In this document: positions 11,215-22,120 of the stretch, piece by piece
Position numbering within the stretch: the stretch's first letter is position 1
How the letters are laid out: the number at the start of each line of letters is the position of its first letter
Source: Ursus arctos
Taxonomy: Eukaryota > Chordata > Mammalia > Carnivora > Ursidae
Reading direction: 5' to 3'
Assembly: GCF_023065955.2 (NCBI RefSeq)
Contig: NW_026623008.1
Location: 12,988,501 to 13,052,500 of the forward strand
DNA: 64,000 bases
The notes under the pieces: model-generated
Databases searched by the model: none
What the model was told of the DNA's origin: nothing
What the model saw: only the letters and a program-made list of their open reading frames with translations
Translations under genes and position numbers: made by a program

Positions 11215-11290
11215 GGGGCCCGAGCCTCAGTTTCCCCGTCGGATTAGTGGGGATAACAGCCCCTCCCCACCTCCTGAGGCAGGAGGAAAT
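11215..11290 (+). repeat. MIR fragment
   Basis: A short MIR centre (GCCTCAGTTTCCCCGTCGG, GGGGATAACAG) lies at the edge of a CpG-rich block. Confidence 0.5.
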
Positions 11291-11379
11291 AAGGGCCGGG
11301 AAGGCTCCTTGGAAACTGGTCAGCGGGTCCCAGGAGGGGGAGAGGGAGGCTCCAGGAGGTTCCCCCCCCCCCCAGCCCC

Positions 11380-11980
11380 GGGCCGCGCACCCCCCTCCCC
11401 CGCGCAGTTCCCGCTCGCGCCTCAATGGCCACTTTAGAAATACAAACAACTTTAGAAATAAAGTAACCAAACCCCCGAAAGGGGCTTTGAAGGGGCGAAT
11501 GCCTGGTGGCGCTTTCCTATGGTGTGGGCCGAGGCCCCGGCCTAATCCCGCTTTCATTTTCACCGACGGCCGCGGGGGAAGCGCTCCCGGCCTCCCGGCC
11601 CCTCAGGAGGCTGATTAGGCCACAAAGAGCCCCCATTATCCCGAGAAGAAAACCGGGGGCGGCGCGGGGCGGGCGGAGCGGGGGGAGCCGGCCGCCCGCG
11701 CCCGGGCTATTGACTTAGTGGATGAAGTCAAGAGCGGGCACGCTGGGAGCCCCGGGGGGAGGGGGACGGGGGCGCCGGGCAGGGGGGAGGGGCGGCCCCG
11801 CGCGGGAAGGGGCGGGGAGACCGAACAAAACAGGACGCACAAAACCCCACAACAAAACCCAAGCTGCAGGAGAGGGAAGCTGGCGGCGGAGGGCTTCGTC
11901 CCCGGGGTTCTGCTGGGTCAGCTGCCCCGGGCGGGCGGCCCGCGGAGGAGTGGGGTGCGGGGTGGGCAGGGGGAAAGGAG
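11380..11980. promoter_or_regulatory. Intragenic CpG-rich island 2 (intron 4)
   Basis: About 600 bases of very high GC contain dense CpG, especially 11640-11710 and 11780-11960. Inside it, at 11430-11470, is an A/T-rich patch with the same 11-base word (ACTTTAGAAAT) twice. There is no transposon. It is a candidate orphan CpG island or internal promoter; no transcript evidence is visible. Confidence 0.45.
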
Positions 11981-13369
11981 AAAGTCACGGCCGGTGAGAC
12001 TGGTGTATCTGTCGCTGAGCAGCGTGGCAGTGGCTTGGGCACGAGGCTCTGGCTCTCAGCTGTTCTCCTCTGTGAACCTGGGGAGCTGGTCTAGTGTGGC
12101 CACCTGCGGGTGTGTGATGGGGACACCTGGTGGGCAGAGGCCATTCCTCTGAGATGCTCTAGGAAAGGTGCTTGAGTTAGGGGTGCTGGGCAGAAGGGGG
12201 ATGAAGGTGACAGAGGAACCCCCTCCCCAGCCTGAAAGATCTGGGCAACTTTGAATGAGGTGCCCCTGGAGTCTCAGTGATCCCACAAAACCGTCCCACC
12301 GATGATGATACCTGCAAAGTGCCTGGGGAAGTGTCTTTCATAAGCTGGGGCACATTAGGAGGCTGGATAAATAGTATTCTCCAATCCCTTCCACCTCCTC
12401 TTCTCCTCCAAGGCCACTCCCCTGTGACTTGAGAAGTAATAGAGGCTGTAAATCTATAAGTAATCAGCACATTTGGGCTGGGGTGGGGTGGGGGACAGGT
12501 CCTGAGCCAGGCGCAAATGAATGGCATCCCTCCTGATGTAAAAGAAGTGGGCCCTGAGGGCGGCTCCTCATTGAACAGAAGGCCAGGGGAAGAAGGCAGA
12601 AACAGAGCCAGTTCTGGTGACCCAACAGACACTGTTAGATATGTGGAGGGTCATTCCTCCCCGGGTGAGTTCTGTCCCCTCCCAGCTTTGGTGGGTGGGG
12701 TGGGGAAGGTCAGGGTGAGCCCTATCTGGGGATTGAAGGAGATGGCAGAAACCTCCTCCAGGTGTAGAGGAGGCTGGAGAGGGTATGGGACACCAAGGAG
12801 AGCTGGTCCCCATTCCGTTGAAATAGAAGTTAGGTCTAGGCACTGGCTGGAAAGACTTGGAAGTGCTTTGAAGGCATTTTGGCTCTTCATCTGTTCATCC
12901 CACAGCTGTCTCATAAGCCAGCTTCCTGCAGCCTGCTGCCCTGGGGGGGGTGGTTCGTACCCCTAGAGCCCAGGTGCTGGGCACCTCCTGGCTGAGTTAA
13001 GAAGTTGAGACTTGCTCCAAGTGTGGTGGGGAGCCAACAAGAGACTTCAGCAGGCGAGTGATGGACTAATTGGAGAAGGGACTGGAGGGTGTGGGAGGCC
13101 CGCTAGGAGGTGAGTGCTGCGAGGGGAGCAGGAGAAAGGTACAGAGGGGGTGGAGAGCAGAGGATGGGTGGAGAGATGTCGAGGAGAGGTCCCTGCCTGA
13201 GAGGGAGGAGAGGCAGGGAGGAGGCACTGTTCCCAGTCCCCCTCTCCCCACTTACTAGATGCCTTGGCGTGCTGAGCCTGTGGCTGGCTCCTGGGACAGC
13301 TAGCCTGACCCTGGAATCTGAGGACTCCAGGCCGAGATCCCAAAGGGTGAGGCAGAGTTGAACAGGCCT

Positions 13370-13440
13370 TAGAGCTCATCTGGTCATTTTACAGATGGAA
13401 AAGCTGAGGTCCAGAAAGTGTGGCATGAGTGAGCGCAGAG
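13370..13440 (-). repeat. MIR fragment
   Basis: The reverse MIR centre is present (CATTTTACAGATGGAAAAGC). Confidence 0.55.
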
Positions 13441-13631
13441 GAGGGAAAGGTAATTCTGGTTCGGTTTGCTGGCAGTTACATCCATAGAGGAGCAAAACAC
13501 GCAGGTTGAAGTCTTGCTTCCAGGAGCTCAGGAAGCCTGGGGTGAGGGCGTGGGAAGTCTGGCGCTTGTCCATCCCTGCCCCCGTCACCCTTTGTGCTTA
13601 ATGTGATGCATGCTTTTTTTTTTTTTGAAGT

Positions 13632-13680
13632 TCCATTTCACTGAGGGGGAAACTGAGGCTCAGAGAGATTTGGAGAGGAG
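13632..13680 (-). repeat. MIR fragment
   Basis: The short reverse MIR phrase GGAAACTGAGGCTCAGAGAG follows a T run. Confidence 0.55.
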
Positions 13681-14059
13681 GGTTTTCTCCTAGTAGTGTC
13701 TATAGGACCCCAAGACCTTTACCCTCAGAGGCCTGAAGAGCACAAGTTCGGCCGCTCTTCCTGTCCCATCGGGACAGTTGCAGCCGCCAACACCAGCCCC
13801 CATTCTTCAGGAACCCTAGATCCAGGCCCAGGGGACACTGTGGCTCCAGCCAGCACCCCCCACAACCACCCGGGCTCCCAGCGCCCATGAGCACCTGCCG
13901 GGATCTTGAGACTTGACAGAGGTCACAGATTTGGCCATCTTCCTGGGAAAGGTCCTTGTCGCAGCAAGGAGAAATAAAGCCCAGAGGCAAAGGCACGGCA
14001 GTATGGGGGCTAGGGGTGGAATTCAGACCCCGTGCAGTGGCCTCCACCGAGAGGCCCTG

Positions 14060-14145
14060 GGCTCTGGTGCTAACTGCTGTGAAACCCTGAACAAGCCACT
14101 TAATTTCTCTGGTTCTTGCCCTTTTGTCGGAACAATGGCAAGGCA
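14060..14145 (+). repeat. MIR fragment
   Basis: Forward MIR sequence reads CTCTGGTGCTAACTGCTGTG and CAAGCCACTTAATTTCTCTG. Confidence 0.65.
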
Positions 14146-14564
14146 CAGCTGGTCTAGTGGTTTTCAAAGTGAGTTCCTCGGAGCCTTGGCTTTCTGAGCA
14201 GGAGCTTCTGGGGTGATGTGGAAGGCAAGGACCCTTGGAGCTCTGATGCTCTGGGCACGTGTGCGCCGGAGGAGAGAAGTCCAAACCCAGCGCTCTGGTG
14301 AGGCTGGGCTTTGTCCCAGCGAGGATAGGGACTACCTCCAGTGGAGGCTACTCTGGAGGAGGGGGAGGGCCAGAGAAGCTCTGTTTACGCCTGGAATCAG
14401 AGCCCCGGGGCTGTGGTTATTGGTCTTCAGAGATAAGCTGATATGGCTTATCTGGTGACAAATGATTCCCCTCCTCTTCTATTCCCTGCATTAGGGAACT
14501 TTCTCTCCTGGCTAGGAGGTCTCTTCGGGACAACAGGCATGGCTGTTCTCCAGACACTGGGATC

Positions 14565-14640
14565 TACCTTTTGAGTCCTTGCTCAGTTTGCTGTGTGACC
14601 AGGGGGGCCGTTACCCTCTCTGTGCTTCTCTGGGGGGTAC
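14565..14640 (+). repeat. MIR fragment
   Basis: Forward MIR sequence contains TTTGCTGTGTGACC and CCCTCTCTGTGCTTCTC. Confidence 0.55.
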
Positions 14641-14894
14641 CGGTGGTGCAGCTGGATTGCAGTGCCATCCTGGCGTGGTCCGGGAAGGAGGATGCAATGC
14701 AGAATGTAGGAGATGGAAAGATCCATGAGCCAGGACAGCAAAAGTGTGTGTCCCAGATCACCCTGGTGCTTTTGCAAAGCGTGCAGACATGGGCACTTTC
14801 CTGATTTGGGACATGGGAGAGGAGTGGCTTTGGGGGTGAGCTGCCCTGGTCCTTCTCATGGCCACCCCAGTTCTGAGCCACGGGCCCACTGCAA

Positions 14895-15010
14895 CGCCCC
14901 GTTTTACAGATGGAGAAACAGGCCCAGAGAGGGGAAGAAACTTGTTCCTTGTTGCACAGCAAATTGGGAGCAGGGTCAGAACAGGGATCTGGTCTCCAGA
15001 CTGTTAAACT
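14895..15010 (-). repeat. MIR
   Basis: The reverse MIR reads CCCCGTTTTACAGATGGAG, then a cluster of GCCCAGAGAGGGGAAGAAAC and TTGCACAGCAAATTGGGAGC. Confidence 0.75.
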
Positions 15011-15544
15011 AGGCACCATGAATGGACCATTCTTCCAAAGTCACTGGGTCCCTCACCTTTTATTACTGTCACCTGCCCCTACTGAACATCTGGTGACCGA
15101 GGGTCTGTCCCTGCAAGGTCACCATGCCAGGAACAAGGGGGCTGTCAGGGCAAGACCCCTGCCTGTCCTGCTGTGCCGGACTCCTGCCCACACCACGGGC
15201 ATGGCCTCCCAGACACTCCCTTTCATCTCAGATCTGGGCCCAGCCCTTCCAACCAAAACATCGGTGGGCGACTGAAATAGCTCCGGACTCATAATCAGCA
15301 GGACCCAGCGGAGCCTCCCCACTGCGGGTGCCCTAGACCCGCTGCTCACCTCTCTGGGCCTCGGTGTTTCTACCCATCCCATGGGGGTACAAACCACCAA
15401 AGGAGCACAGGAGCTGAGACGCTTTCAGAAAAGGGGGCTGGCACCTAGGGAGTGCGTGATCAAAATGAGCTGAGAGGTCTGAAAGCAGAGGGTATGGAAC
15501 AGAGGACCCTTGGAGGCTTCTAAGATAAGAGTTTCCCAAATCAA

Positions 15545-15815
15545 ATGCAGATGGCTTTATTGGGGGCTCTAAGACATCTGCGTATTTTTCCGTAAAGATT
15601 TATGACCAAAGTCATATGTACTCGTAAAATTCCAAATTATAAAAAAAGCAGACAAAACGAAATGGAAAATCTTTCTTCTTCCCCAGAGATGATCTTGTTG
15701 AGTTTGGGGGTATCGCTGTCTGGATTCACGATCTGGATCAGTGGCTGTGGCTATGCATCCAGCTGTGCGTCTAGATACAGACACAGAGACTTAAAATAAA
15801 GTGGCATCGTAGCAA
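15545..15815 (+). repeat. L1M-type 3' UTR fragment
   Basis: This resembles the 3' end of old L1 elements: AAAATTCCAAATTATAAAAA, AAATGGAAAATC, a C-rich CTTCCCCAGAGAT segment, and a tail ACTTAAAATAAAGTGGCATC. Subfamily is not assigned. Confidence 0.45.
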
Positions 15816-16366
15816 CTTAAGCTGGGGACTCTAGAGGCTTTGGGGGTGAGCACGAACCCCTAGAATTGAATCCCAGTTGTAGGTATGTGTATGGACACGT
15901 GCATTTCCCTGGGATCCTTAGCTGCCCTGGGTCCCTAGGGCTCAGGGTCCCCAAAAGGTTAAGCACCTTGTGGTAGGAGATTTGCAGCTGTTCCTCCTCT
16001 CTAAGGAGGGGCAGCAGAAGCTCCCACTCCCCCCACCCCCCACCCCTCTCCACTCCTCCCCACTGCCCCTCAGCGCCTCTCCCCTCCTCCTTCCACTTGT
16101 GCACCTGCCTGGGCTTCCGGCCTCCCCTGCTTCAAAGCGCTGGCTAGGCTTTACCTGCCTCACCTCCAAAAGGGAAGTGGCATTTCAGGCACTTAATTAG
16201 ACCTAGGACAAGAATAGAGGCTGACGGTCTGGTCAGGCCAGGGGGGATTGTTGGGGGATTAACACCCAGGTAAACCCATCAAGGCTCACCCGCCTCTTGG
16301 CGGGAGGCAGCAAGAGAATCGCAGGCCCGCAGTGGAAAGGCTGGGCCAACAGCTGGGAATCACATT

Positions 16367-16378
16367 GGGGGGGGGGGG
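16367..16378 (+). repeat. Poly-G run
   Basis: A run of twelve G residues; homopolymers of this length are prone to length error. Confidence 0.9.
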
Positions 16379-16504
16379 CGATGTGTGTGCAGGGAGGGCA
16401 GGGGATGGGAAGAGAAGGGAAGCCCTCTCCAGTTGCAGCCTCCACCATCTTTCTTCCCCTCCCCCCTCCCTAGTGCCCCAGGAAGGTGGAGCTAGAACTA
16501 CCAT

Positions 16505-16800
16505 TTTACTCCCACAGCAACAATGTACTGAGCGCCTACTATGTGCCAGGCCCCGTTCTAGGGGCCGGAAGTGCAACCTCGAAATGCACAAGGCCCTGGC
16601 CTCGTGGAGCCGAAGCCCTGGGGGCAGGGAGGCCATGAGCAGGTTCACAAATCAGGGAATAGGTTCAGAAGGTGGACAGGAACTGGGAGGATAGAACGCA
16701 GAGTCGCAATAGAAAGTGGCCGCCTGGGGATGTGATGGCTTATCACGGAGCCCTCCCCGAGGAGGTGATATGTGATCTGAGACCAGGGTAGTAAGAAAGC
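16505..16800 (-). repeat. L2 3' region
   Basis: A reverse L2 contains TACTGAGCGCCTACTATGTG, a GGCCTCGTGGAGC segment, then CCGAGGAGGTGATATGTGAT and CTGAGACC. It is interrupted or expanded in the middle. Confidence 0.7.
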
Positions 16801-16844
16801 AGCGGCCTTTTATTGAACATCTATTACTCAGGAGCATAGCCCCC

Positions 16845-17000
16845 TGACAGCTGACTGTGTGCCAAGCATTGGGTTAAGCACTTTCATGAATCCATGAAAT
16901 CCTCCCAAGGGTACCTTAAAGGAGGGAATTATTAAGATGCCCATTTATAGATACAGAAACTGAGGCACAAGGAGGTGCCTAGGCCCTCCGGGCACAGATG
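16845..17000 (-). repeat. MIR/L2-like fragment
   Basis: Reads GTGTGCCAAGCATTGGGTTA then ATTTATAGATACAGAAACTG and AGGCACAAGGAGG, the order expected for a reversed MIR. Confidence 0.65.
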
Positions 17001-17139
17001 GGCAGGTATGTCTCATTGGAAGCCCGTGTTCTCAACGTGCCCACCTCCTGCTACAGGTCAGGAGCCTTGCCAGGTGCTCTACTTGCTTCCTGTCACCTGA
17101 CCGTCCCGCCCCCCAAGCCCTGCCCCGCAGGGATCTAGT

Positions 17140-17225
17140 ATCCCAATTTTGCAGATGAGAGCAGAATTCAGAGAGGTTTGCCCAGGCCCCTGGAGTCACA
17201 CAGCCAAGTAGCAGAACCAGGCCAC
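17140..17225 (-). repeat. MIR fragment
   Basis: The reverse MIR centre reads CCAATTTTGCAGATGAGAGC and GAGTCACACAGCCAAGTAGC. Confidence 0.65.
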
Positions 17226-17861
17226 GCAGATGGCCGCAAACTCTTCCTGCTGCCACACTCCAGCTCCGTGGCAGGCACCTAACTCTGGGATGCCCGCCTC
17301 TGATTCACAGAGTCCTGTGAATTCCTGGGAAGTGGCTTCCCTGTCTCTGGAGCAAAGGGCTTGTCATTAACCGAAGATTGAGCAGGAGGGCCTGGTCACA
17401 CGCATGACTTGCGTTTGGGATTATGAACGGAGAAATCCCAGTTGGCCTTGGGAGTGTGTTGGAAGGTAGACGCTGGGACTCTGTTGAGGGGCTGTTCTTT
17501 CTTGTGTGTACTTTGTTGTTGCAACTGTCCTGTGTATGCATGGCTGCTGATGGCCCGTGTTTTGGAAGTCAGGAAGGGAGAGAGCGGGTCCTCGTTAGAT
17601 TGGCCAGGGGTGGGGGTGGGGGGCGCTATCTTCATCTGTTGGTGCATGTGGGTATGTTCTTGTGACGTGAAGTGTGACAGCTGGTTGTGAACGTGTTCAG
17701 GGGGGTGTGGTTGTGTAGATAAGGGTGTGCATCCTTTGGGGCAGTGGGGTGGATGGCCCCTGGGGCTGTCACTGGGGAATAAGGAGTGTGTGTATACTCG
17801 TGGGGCTGCATCCATTCCTCAAGGGTGTGGATCAGTGCGTTTGCCTCTGCCGTACAAGCAT

Positions 17862-17960
17862 CTGTCCCCATTCTGCAGATAGGAAACTGAGACTTAGGGA
17901 ATCAAGTCAAGTCATCTGCCAGAAGTCGCCAGCCAGCAAGTGGCTGAGCCAGGAAGGGAA
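17862..17960 (-). repeat. MIR fragment
   Basis: Reverse MIR sequence contains CCCCATTCTGCAGATAGGAA and CAGCAAGTGGCTGAGCCAGG. Confidence 0.7.
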
Positions 17961-18489
17961 ACCAGGGCGGGCTGCCTTCCGAGTTCAGCCTCTTTCCTGG
18001 GCTCTCCAGGAAAGGTTTAAGCTACAACAAAAGGTTTAAATGCCACGGAGAGCCTGGGGGACGGATGTACGTGCGGTCACATGCAGGATCCCCTCCTCGT
18101 TGGGGTGTCTCAGCCTCTGCCTCTTCCCCGGGCCCCCAGCCCAGCCCTGTTGCACGAGGGCCTTTCTTTCTTGGGATTGCAAATACGTCAAAGATTAACG
18201 CTGCAGCTGGCTGCTGCCCTGAACAATGGTGAGATCTAGGAAGTGAAGAAGTAGCCAGAGAGACAGCCCCGTCCGGAGAGGCGGTTCACAGGGTCTGCCC
18301 ACTTGACTCGGAGTGACCCCCTGCCCCACCCCAGCTCCATGCTCCCAGCTGGAAAGGGAAAACAGAGTCTATAAAGAAACTCTCGCTGGAAGGAACGCTT
18401 CTCACAGAGTGCCCTGCGCTGGACCAGAGGTTAGGGGGAGCTTAAAGGAAGGGGTGCCCCCTCCCAGGGAGAAATAGCCAATAAAGAAG

Positions 18490-18492
<3 letters not shown>

Positions 18493-18539
<47 letters not shown>

Positions 18540-18545
18540 AGAGGA
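18493..18545 (+). repeat. (GA)n microsatellite
   Basis: A perfect GA run of about 40 bases is followed by GAAAGAGAAAGAG. It is likely polymorphic in length. Confidence 0.95.
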
Positions 18546-19424
18546 GCAGGAATCCACCCAGACCCTGTGACCCAGCTCGAGAGGTGTCCCCTCCAACTCT
18601 GTTCTCCTGAACGCGGACGACAAAACACGACAAAATAAATAAAACCCAGGCACAGGGGTGCAGTGCCTTTTCCCTTCCTGAATCTCCGCTCACCCACTTC
18701 TCCTGGTGAGTGGCAAGGGGGACAGATAGCACCTGAGAACTTCACAGGCTACCCGGGCTAGCAGAGGGGAGAAAACCAAACAACGTTGGGTGGGCTCCTT
18801 GCAAGGCTACAAGAATTAGAGATGAAGAGCTCACGCTCCCCTTCGGCGGGGATGCAGCTTTGGGAAGCAACCTTGAGACCGTGGAGGACGTACCATGTGA
18901 GCGGCACATCCCCTGTGAGCCCCACAGTCCTGCGACCATCACAGGTTTTACTAATCCCAGCTTACAGATCAGGCAACTGGGGCTCAGAGTTCCCAAGATC
19001 AGGACTAGAGAAAGAGGCCGAAGGCATTAGAGCCAGGCCTCTCCTTCCTGCTTTGGGTCCAGGAGTCATGTCAGCAGCCCCTGGGTGGCTCAGGAGGGGC
19101 CAGTCAAGGGGAAAACTAATCTTGGTTTGAATGTGCTTATCATACCACGGTGACATCCTAGGCCAGAAGCGCATACGTATCCCTTTATTTTTGGCCTAAT
19201 GTTTATGATTTCATTTTGACTCTGTTATTTCGTCGGGTTTCTGCAAGCTCCTTCCCAGTTCATCTCTCTGCAAAAAAATAAATGCTATTTTAAACAAAGA
19301 CGACATACTCCCTTCCAGCGGCCAGAAGCTGGTCTCCCTGGATTCCAGTTTCCACGGTCAGAAACAAGGGCTGCGGCCGGTCCCAGCCCAGGCCTGGGAA
19401 GCTTAGAAATGCAGGTGGCGCGTC

Positions 19425-19870
19425 CCCTCCGCAGATGAAGCCACTTAATTACCACGCAATCAATATGCAAACAAGTGCCAAACTGGGTTTGAATCAAATT
19501 TCTCATTGGGGACCCAGTGGGGGTGGAGAGTCCAGCAGAAGGGGGGCCCATCAGAGGTGGGCTGGCAGGGAAGGGGGTTGCAGGATGAGGAGATGGGCTT
19601 CGGCTGGGACCCAGGCACCCGAGGGCCGCTCAGAGGCCCCCCGGAGCCCTCCCGGTGTCTGGCGTGGGGCCCGGCTCCCATTGAGGGGAGCCAGGGTCCG
19701 TGGCCCAAGGCTGCTGTCGGCGGGAGGGTTTCCAGACCTGTCAGCTGAAGTCTGGCGGTCTCCGCTAATTCATTTGACTCGGAAATCTCAAATTGACCAG
19801 GTTCCCCCTCCCCTCTTTAAAACAAACTCATTAAACTTGTCAACACTCATTAGGCCCGTAAAACATTGAA
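19425..19870. promoter_or_regulatory. Candidate conserved noncoding element E (intron 4)
   Basis: Two islands, 19425-19510 (CCACTTAATTACCACGCAAT, CAATATGCAAACAAG octamer-like) and 19755-19870 (CGCTAATTCATTTGACTCGG, ACTCATTAAACTTG, CACTCATTAGG), carry TAAT cores without any repeat signature. Enhancer function is inferred. Confidence 0.35.
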
Positions 19871-19895
19871 CTAGAGCCACTGGGGAGACTTGCAG

Positions 19896-19898
<3 letters not shown>

Positions 19899-19932
<34 letters not shown>
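19899..19932 (+). repeat. (GT)17 microsatellite
   Basis: A perfect GT dinucleotide run of 34 bases. Confidence 0.95.
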
Positions 19933-19933
<1 letters not shown>

Positions 19934-20084
19934 TGGGAGCATGCACTGCAAAGCTGAACCAGGCCCTGGGAGACCCACCTCTGAGGCCTGGCCAGGGCAG
20001 AAGTCCTGATTCCTTCTTCACCTACTTCCTTCCTCCTGCACGCGCCTTTCATCGAAGGCAGAACCGTGTGAGGGTGGAGGCACG

Positions 20085-20295
20085 CCGTGCCAGAGTCACA
20101 CTCCAGTCGGAATCTGCCTTTGCCCTCCTGCCTGTCTGACGTGGGCCCGTCCCGTAGCCTCTGTGCCTCAGTCTCCCCATCTGTAATATGGGGATTTTAA
20201 TAGGACCGGCCTCCCTGAGCCGTGGGGAAAAGAACGCATGGCAAGTGCCTGTAACGATGCCTGGCACTTTCTAAGAACACTGGTAGCGATTACTG
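20085..20295 (+). repeat. MIR
   Basis: A long forward MIR: GCCTCTGTGCCTCAGTCTCC, CCATCTGTAATATGGGG, ATGCCTGGCACTTTC and the tail near AGCGATTACTGTTGG. Confidence 0.75.
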
Positions 20296-21234
20296 TTGGT
20301 GGTAGTCATATTGGGGCCATTATTACCAATAATACCTTCAGATATAAGAGACAGCTTCATGGGGAACTTGGACATTTGGAGTTGATAAGATTCGAGTCTG
20401 GATCTCAGTTTCCTGCTTCGGGACCCTGGATCGGGGCTCATTTCTCCAAGGAAGACGAGCAGGGCGTGTGTCATCAGAGCACCAGCTTGTGCTGAGAAGG
20501 GACTTGGCACAAACGAAGCCAGAGCTAGCGTGGTGTCTGGAACTGTAGGAATGTGAGCCCTACCCTTCCTGCTTTGTCCCCTGCGCCCGCATTCAACCCG
20601 CTTGCCCGCACCTTACCACGCAGTGGGGAAGGCGGGGGGCATGTCTAGAGCCCACTCCTTTGGTGAGGACCACAGGCGCACTTTCCTACAACCCAAAGCA
20701 AAGCTGGGGGGGATATCGGCTTCCAGGAGAGACCAGGGGTGCCCGCCCCACCCCACCTGAGGGCGGAGGTCCCCTTGGCCCTAGAAGCAGAAGGAAAAAC
20801 TGCGCCCACCCTGCCCTCGATAAAGAAAAACACCTCCGGTTTTTAAAAACCGCCCCCACGGGAAGGCAACCAGGTGACCCCAGATCTAAGAAAGAAGCTG
20901 GAGGACGGGCTCCTGCCTGCTGCTGGTTCTAATACACACTTTGCTTCGAAGAAATTCCTTCTGCTCCCTACAGCTGCGAACTGAGCCTTCCCCACCTCTG
21001 CCAAGGGGACCAGGCTCTGGTGGGCCCAGAGACCCGCGGCCCGAGGCCGGCCCCAGGGCCCCGATGAATAGCCGTCTTGTCTGGGGCTCCCATTTAGAAT
21101 TTGTGGCTGTGGTTGCGATGTGTTCTTTTTGCCTTTAAAGTGGGGTGTCGACAGGCTTTCTCCCTTTCTCTCCCCCATTCACCTTCTTATTGAGAATGCC
21201 TCCTTAAAAAAAAAAAAAAAAACACGCCAGCCTT

Positions 21235-21600
21235 CTGCTACTTTTCTTCTTTCTCTGAAAATGAGAACATCAGCTATTGAAGTGGATTGATGAACTCTTC
21301 CCAAAAGTTTATTAAGGGAAGGTTAGACAAAAGCCCCAAGGCCCGCAGGCAACTGAGCAGTCAGTATATATACTGGGCCCTTTTGTCCCCCCAGGGCCGA
21401 CGCATGAATACCTCTCAATGGCCCTCTTTAGAGTGACAAGATCAAGCCAGACAAGGGCTTGTTAAAAGGAACTTCGAGCTGTTTCTCTGTCCCCAGCCCG
21501 AAGCTCCGTCCCCCTCTCCTCCTGCATTAATGGGCGTCTGCAGCTGGAGGAATAATCGGCTGGAATTCTGTCGGTTTTGTGTGGGTTTTTCTTTTTTCCT
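21235..21600. promoter_or_regulatory. Candidate conserved noncoding element F (intron 4)
   Basis: A mixed A/T-rich stretch holds a perfect 14-base palindrome, CAGTATATATACTG at 21362-21375, together with AGTTTATTAAGGGAAGG, GCATTAATGGGCG and GGAATAATCGGCTGG. No repeat explains it. The regulatory role is inferred from composition. Confidence 0.35.
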
Positions 21601-21919
21601 AAATACACCCTTCCTCGCCTCTCCCCTGCCCCCAGCTGCCCCTCCTCCCCAGCCCTACCCGCCCCCCTCGCCCAGCGGACCCTCCAGCCATATGTTGCGA
21701 GCGAGGCCTGCTGTGTCTTTGAGGGACCCCAGGGTGGGTGTTTCTGGAGAAGGGCAGAGAATGGGGTTCTCAAGCCATGCCTGTCCTCATAGTAAGAAGC
21801 CCCCTTACCGAACACTCCCTGTGTCCCTGGGGCTGGAGGAGGACCTAATGTATGCCATCACGCATATGGGCATTTACAGCAAGGTGCGTGTTACTTCCCC
21901 GCAAGTTAGAATAGAGCAG

Positions 21920-22120
21920 GGGCGCCTGGGTGGCGCAGTCGTTAAGCGTCTGCCTTTGGCTCAGGGCGTGATCCCGGCGTTCTGGGATCGAGTCCCACAT
22001 CGGGCTCCTCTGCTGGGAGCCTGCTTCTTCCTCTCCCACTCCCCCTGCTTGTGTTCCCTCTCTCGCTGGCTGTCTCTCTCTCTGTCAAATAAATAAATAA
22101 AATCTTTAAAAAAAAAAAAA
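21920..22120 (+). mobile_element. SINEC (Can-SINE), full length
   Basis: A complete tRNA-Lys-derived carnivoran SINE. The head GGGCGCCTGGGTGGCGCAGT has a pol III A-box; a B-box GGGATCGAGTCCC follows; a CT-rich segment and (AAAT)n plus AATCTTT and poly-A end it. It is flanked by a perfect 12-base target-site duplication, AGAATAGAGCAG (21908-21919 and 22121-22132). The good preservation points to a fairly young insertion, and the body resembles arctoid-type copies. Confidence 0.95.

Noticed and set aside
13700..14284. A 194-codon minus-strand open frame
   Set aside because: It runs through MIR-derived sequence and has no recognisable domain; treated as chance.
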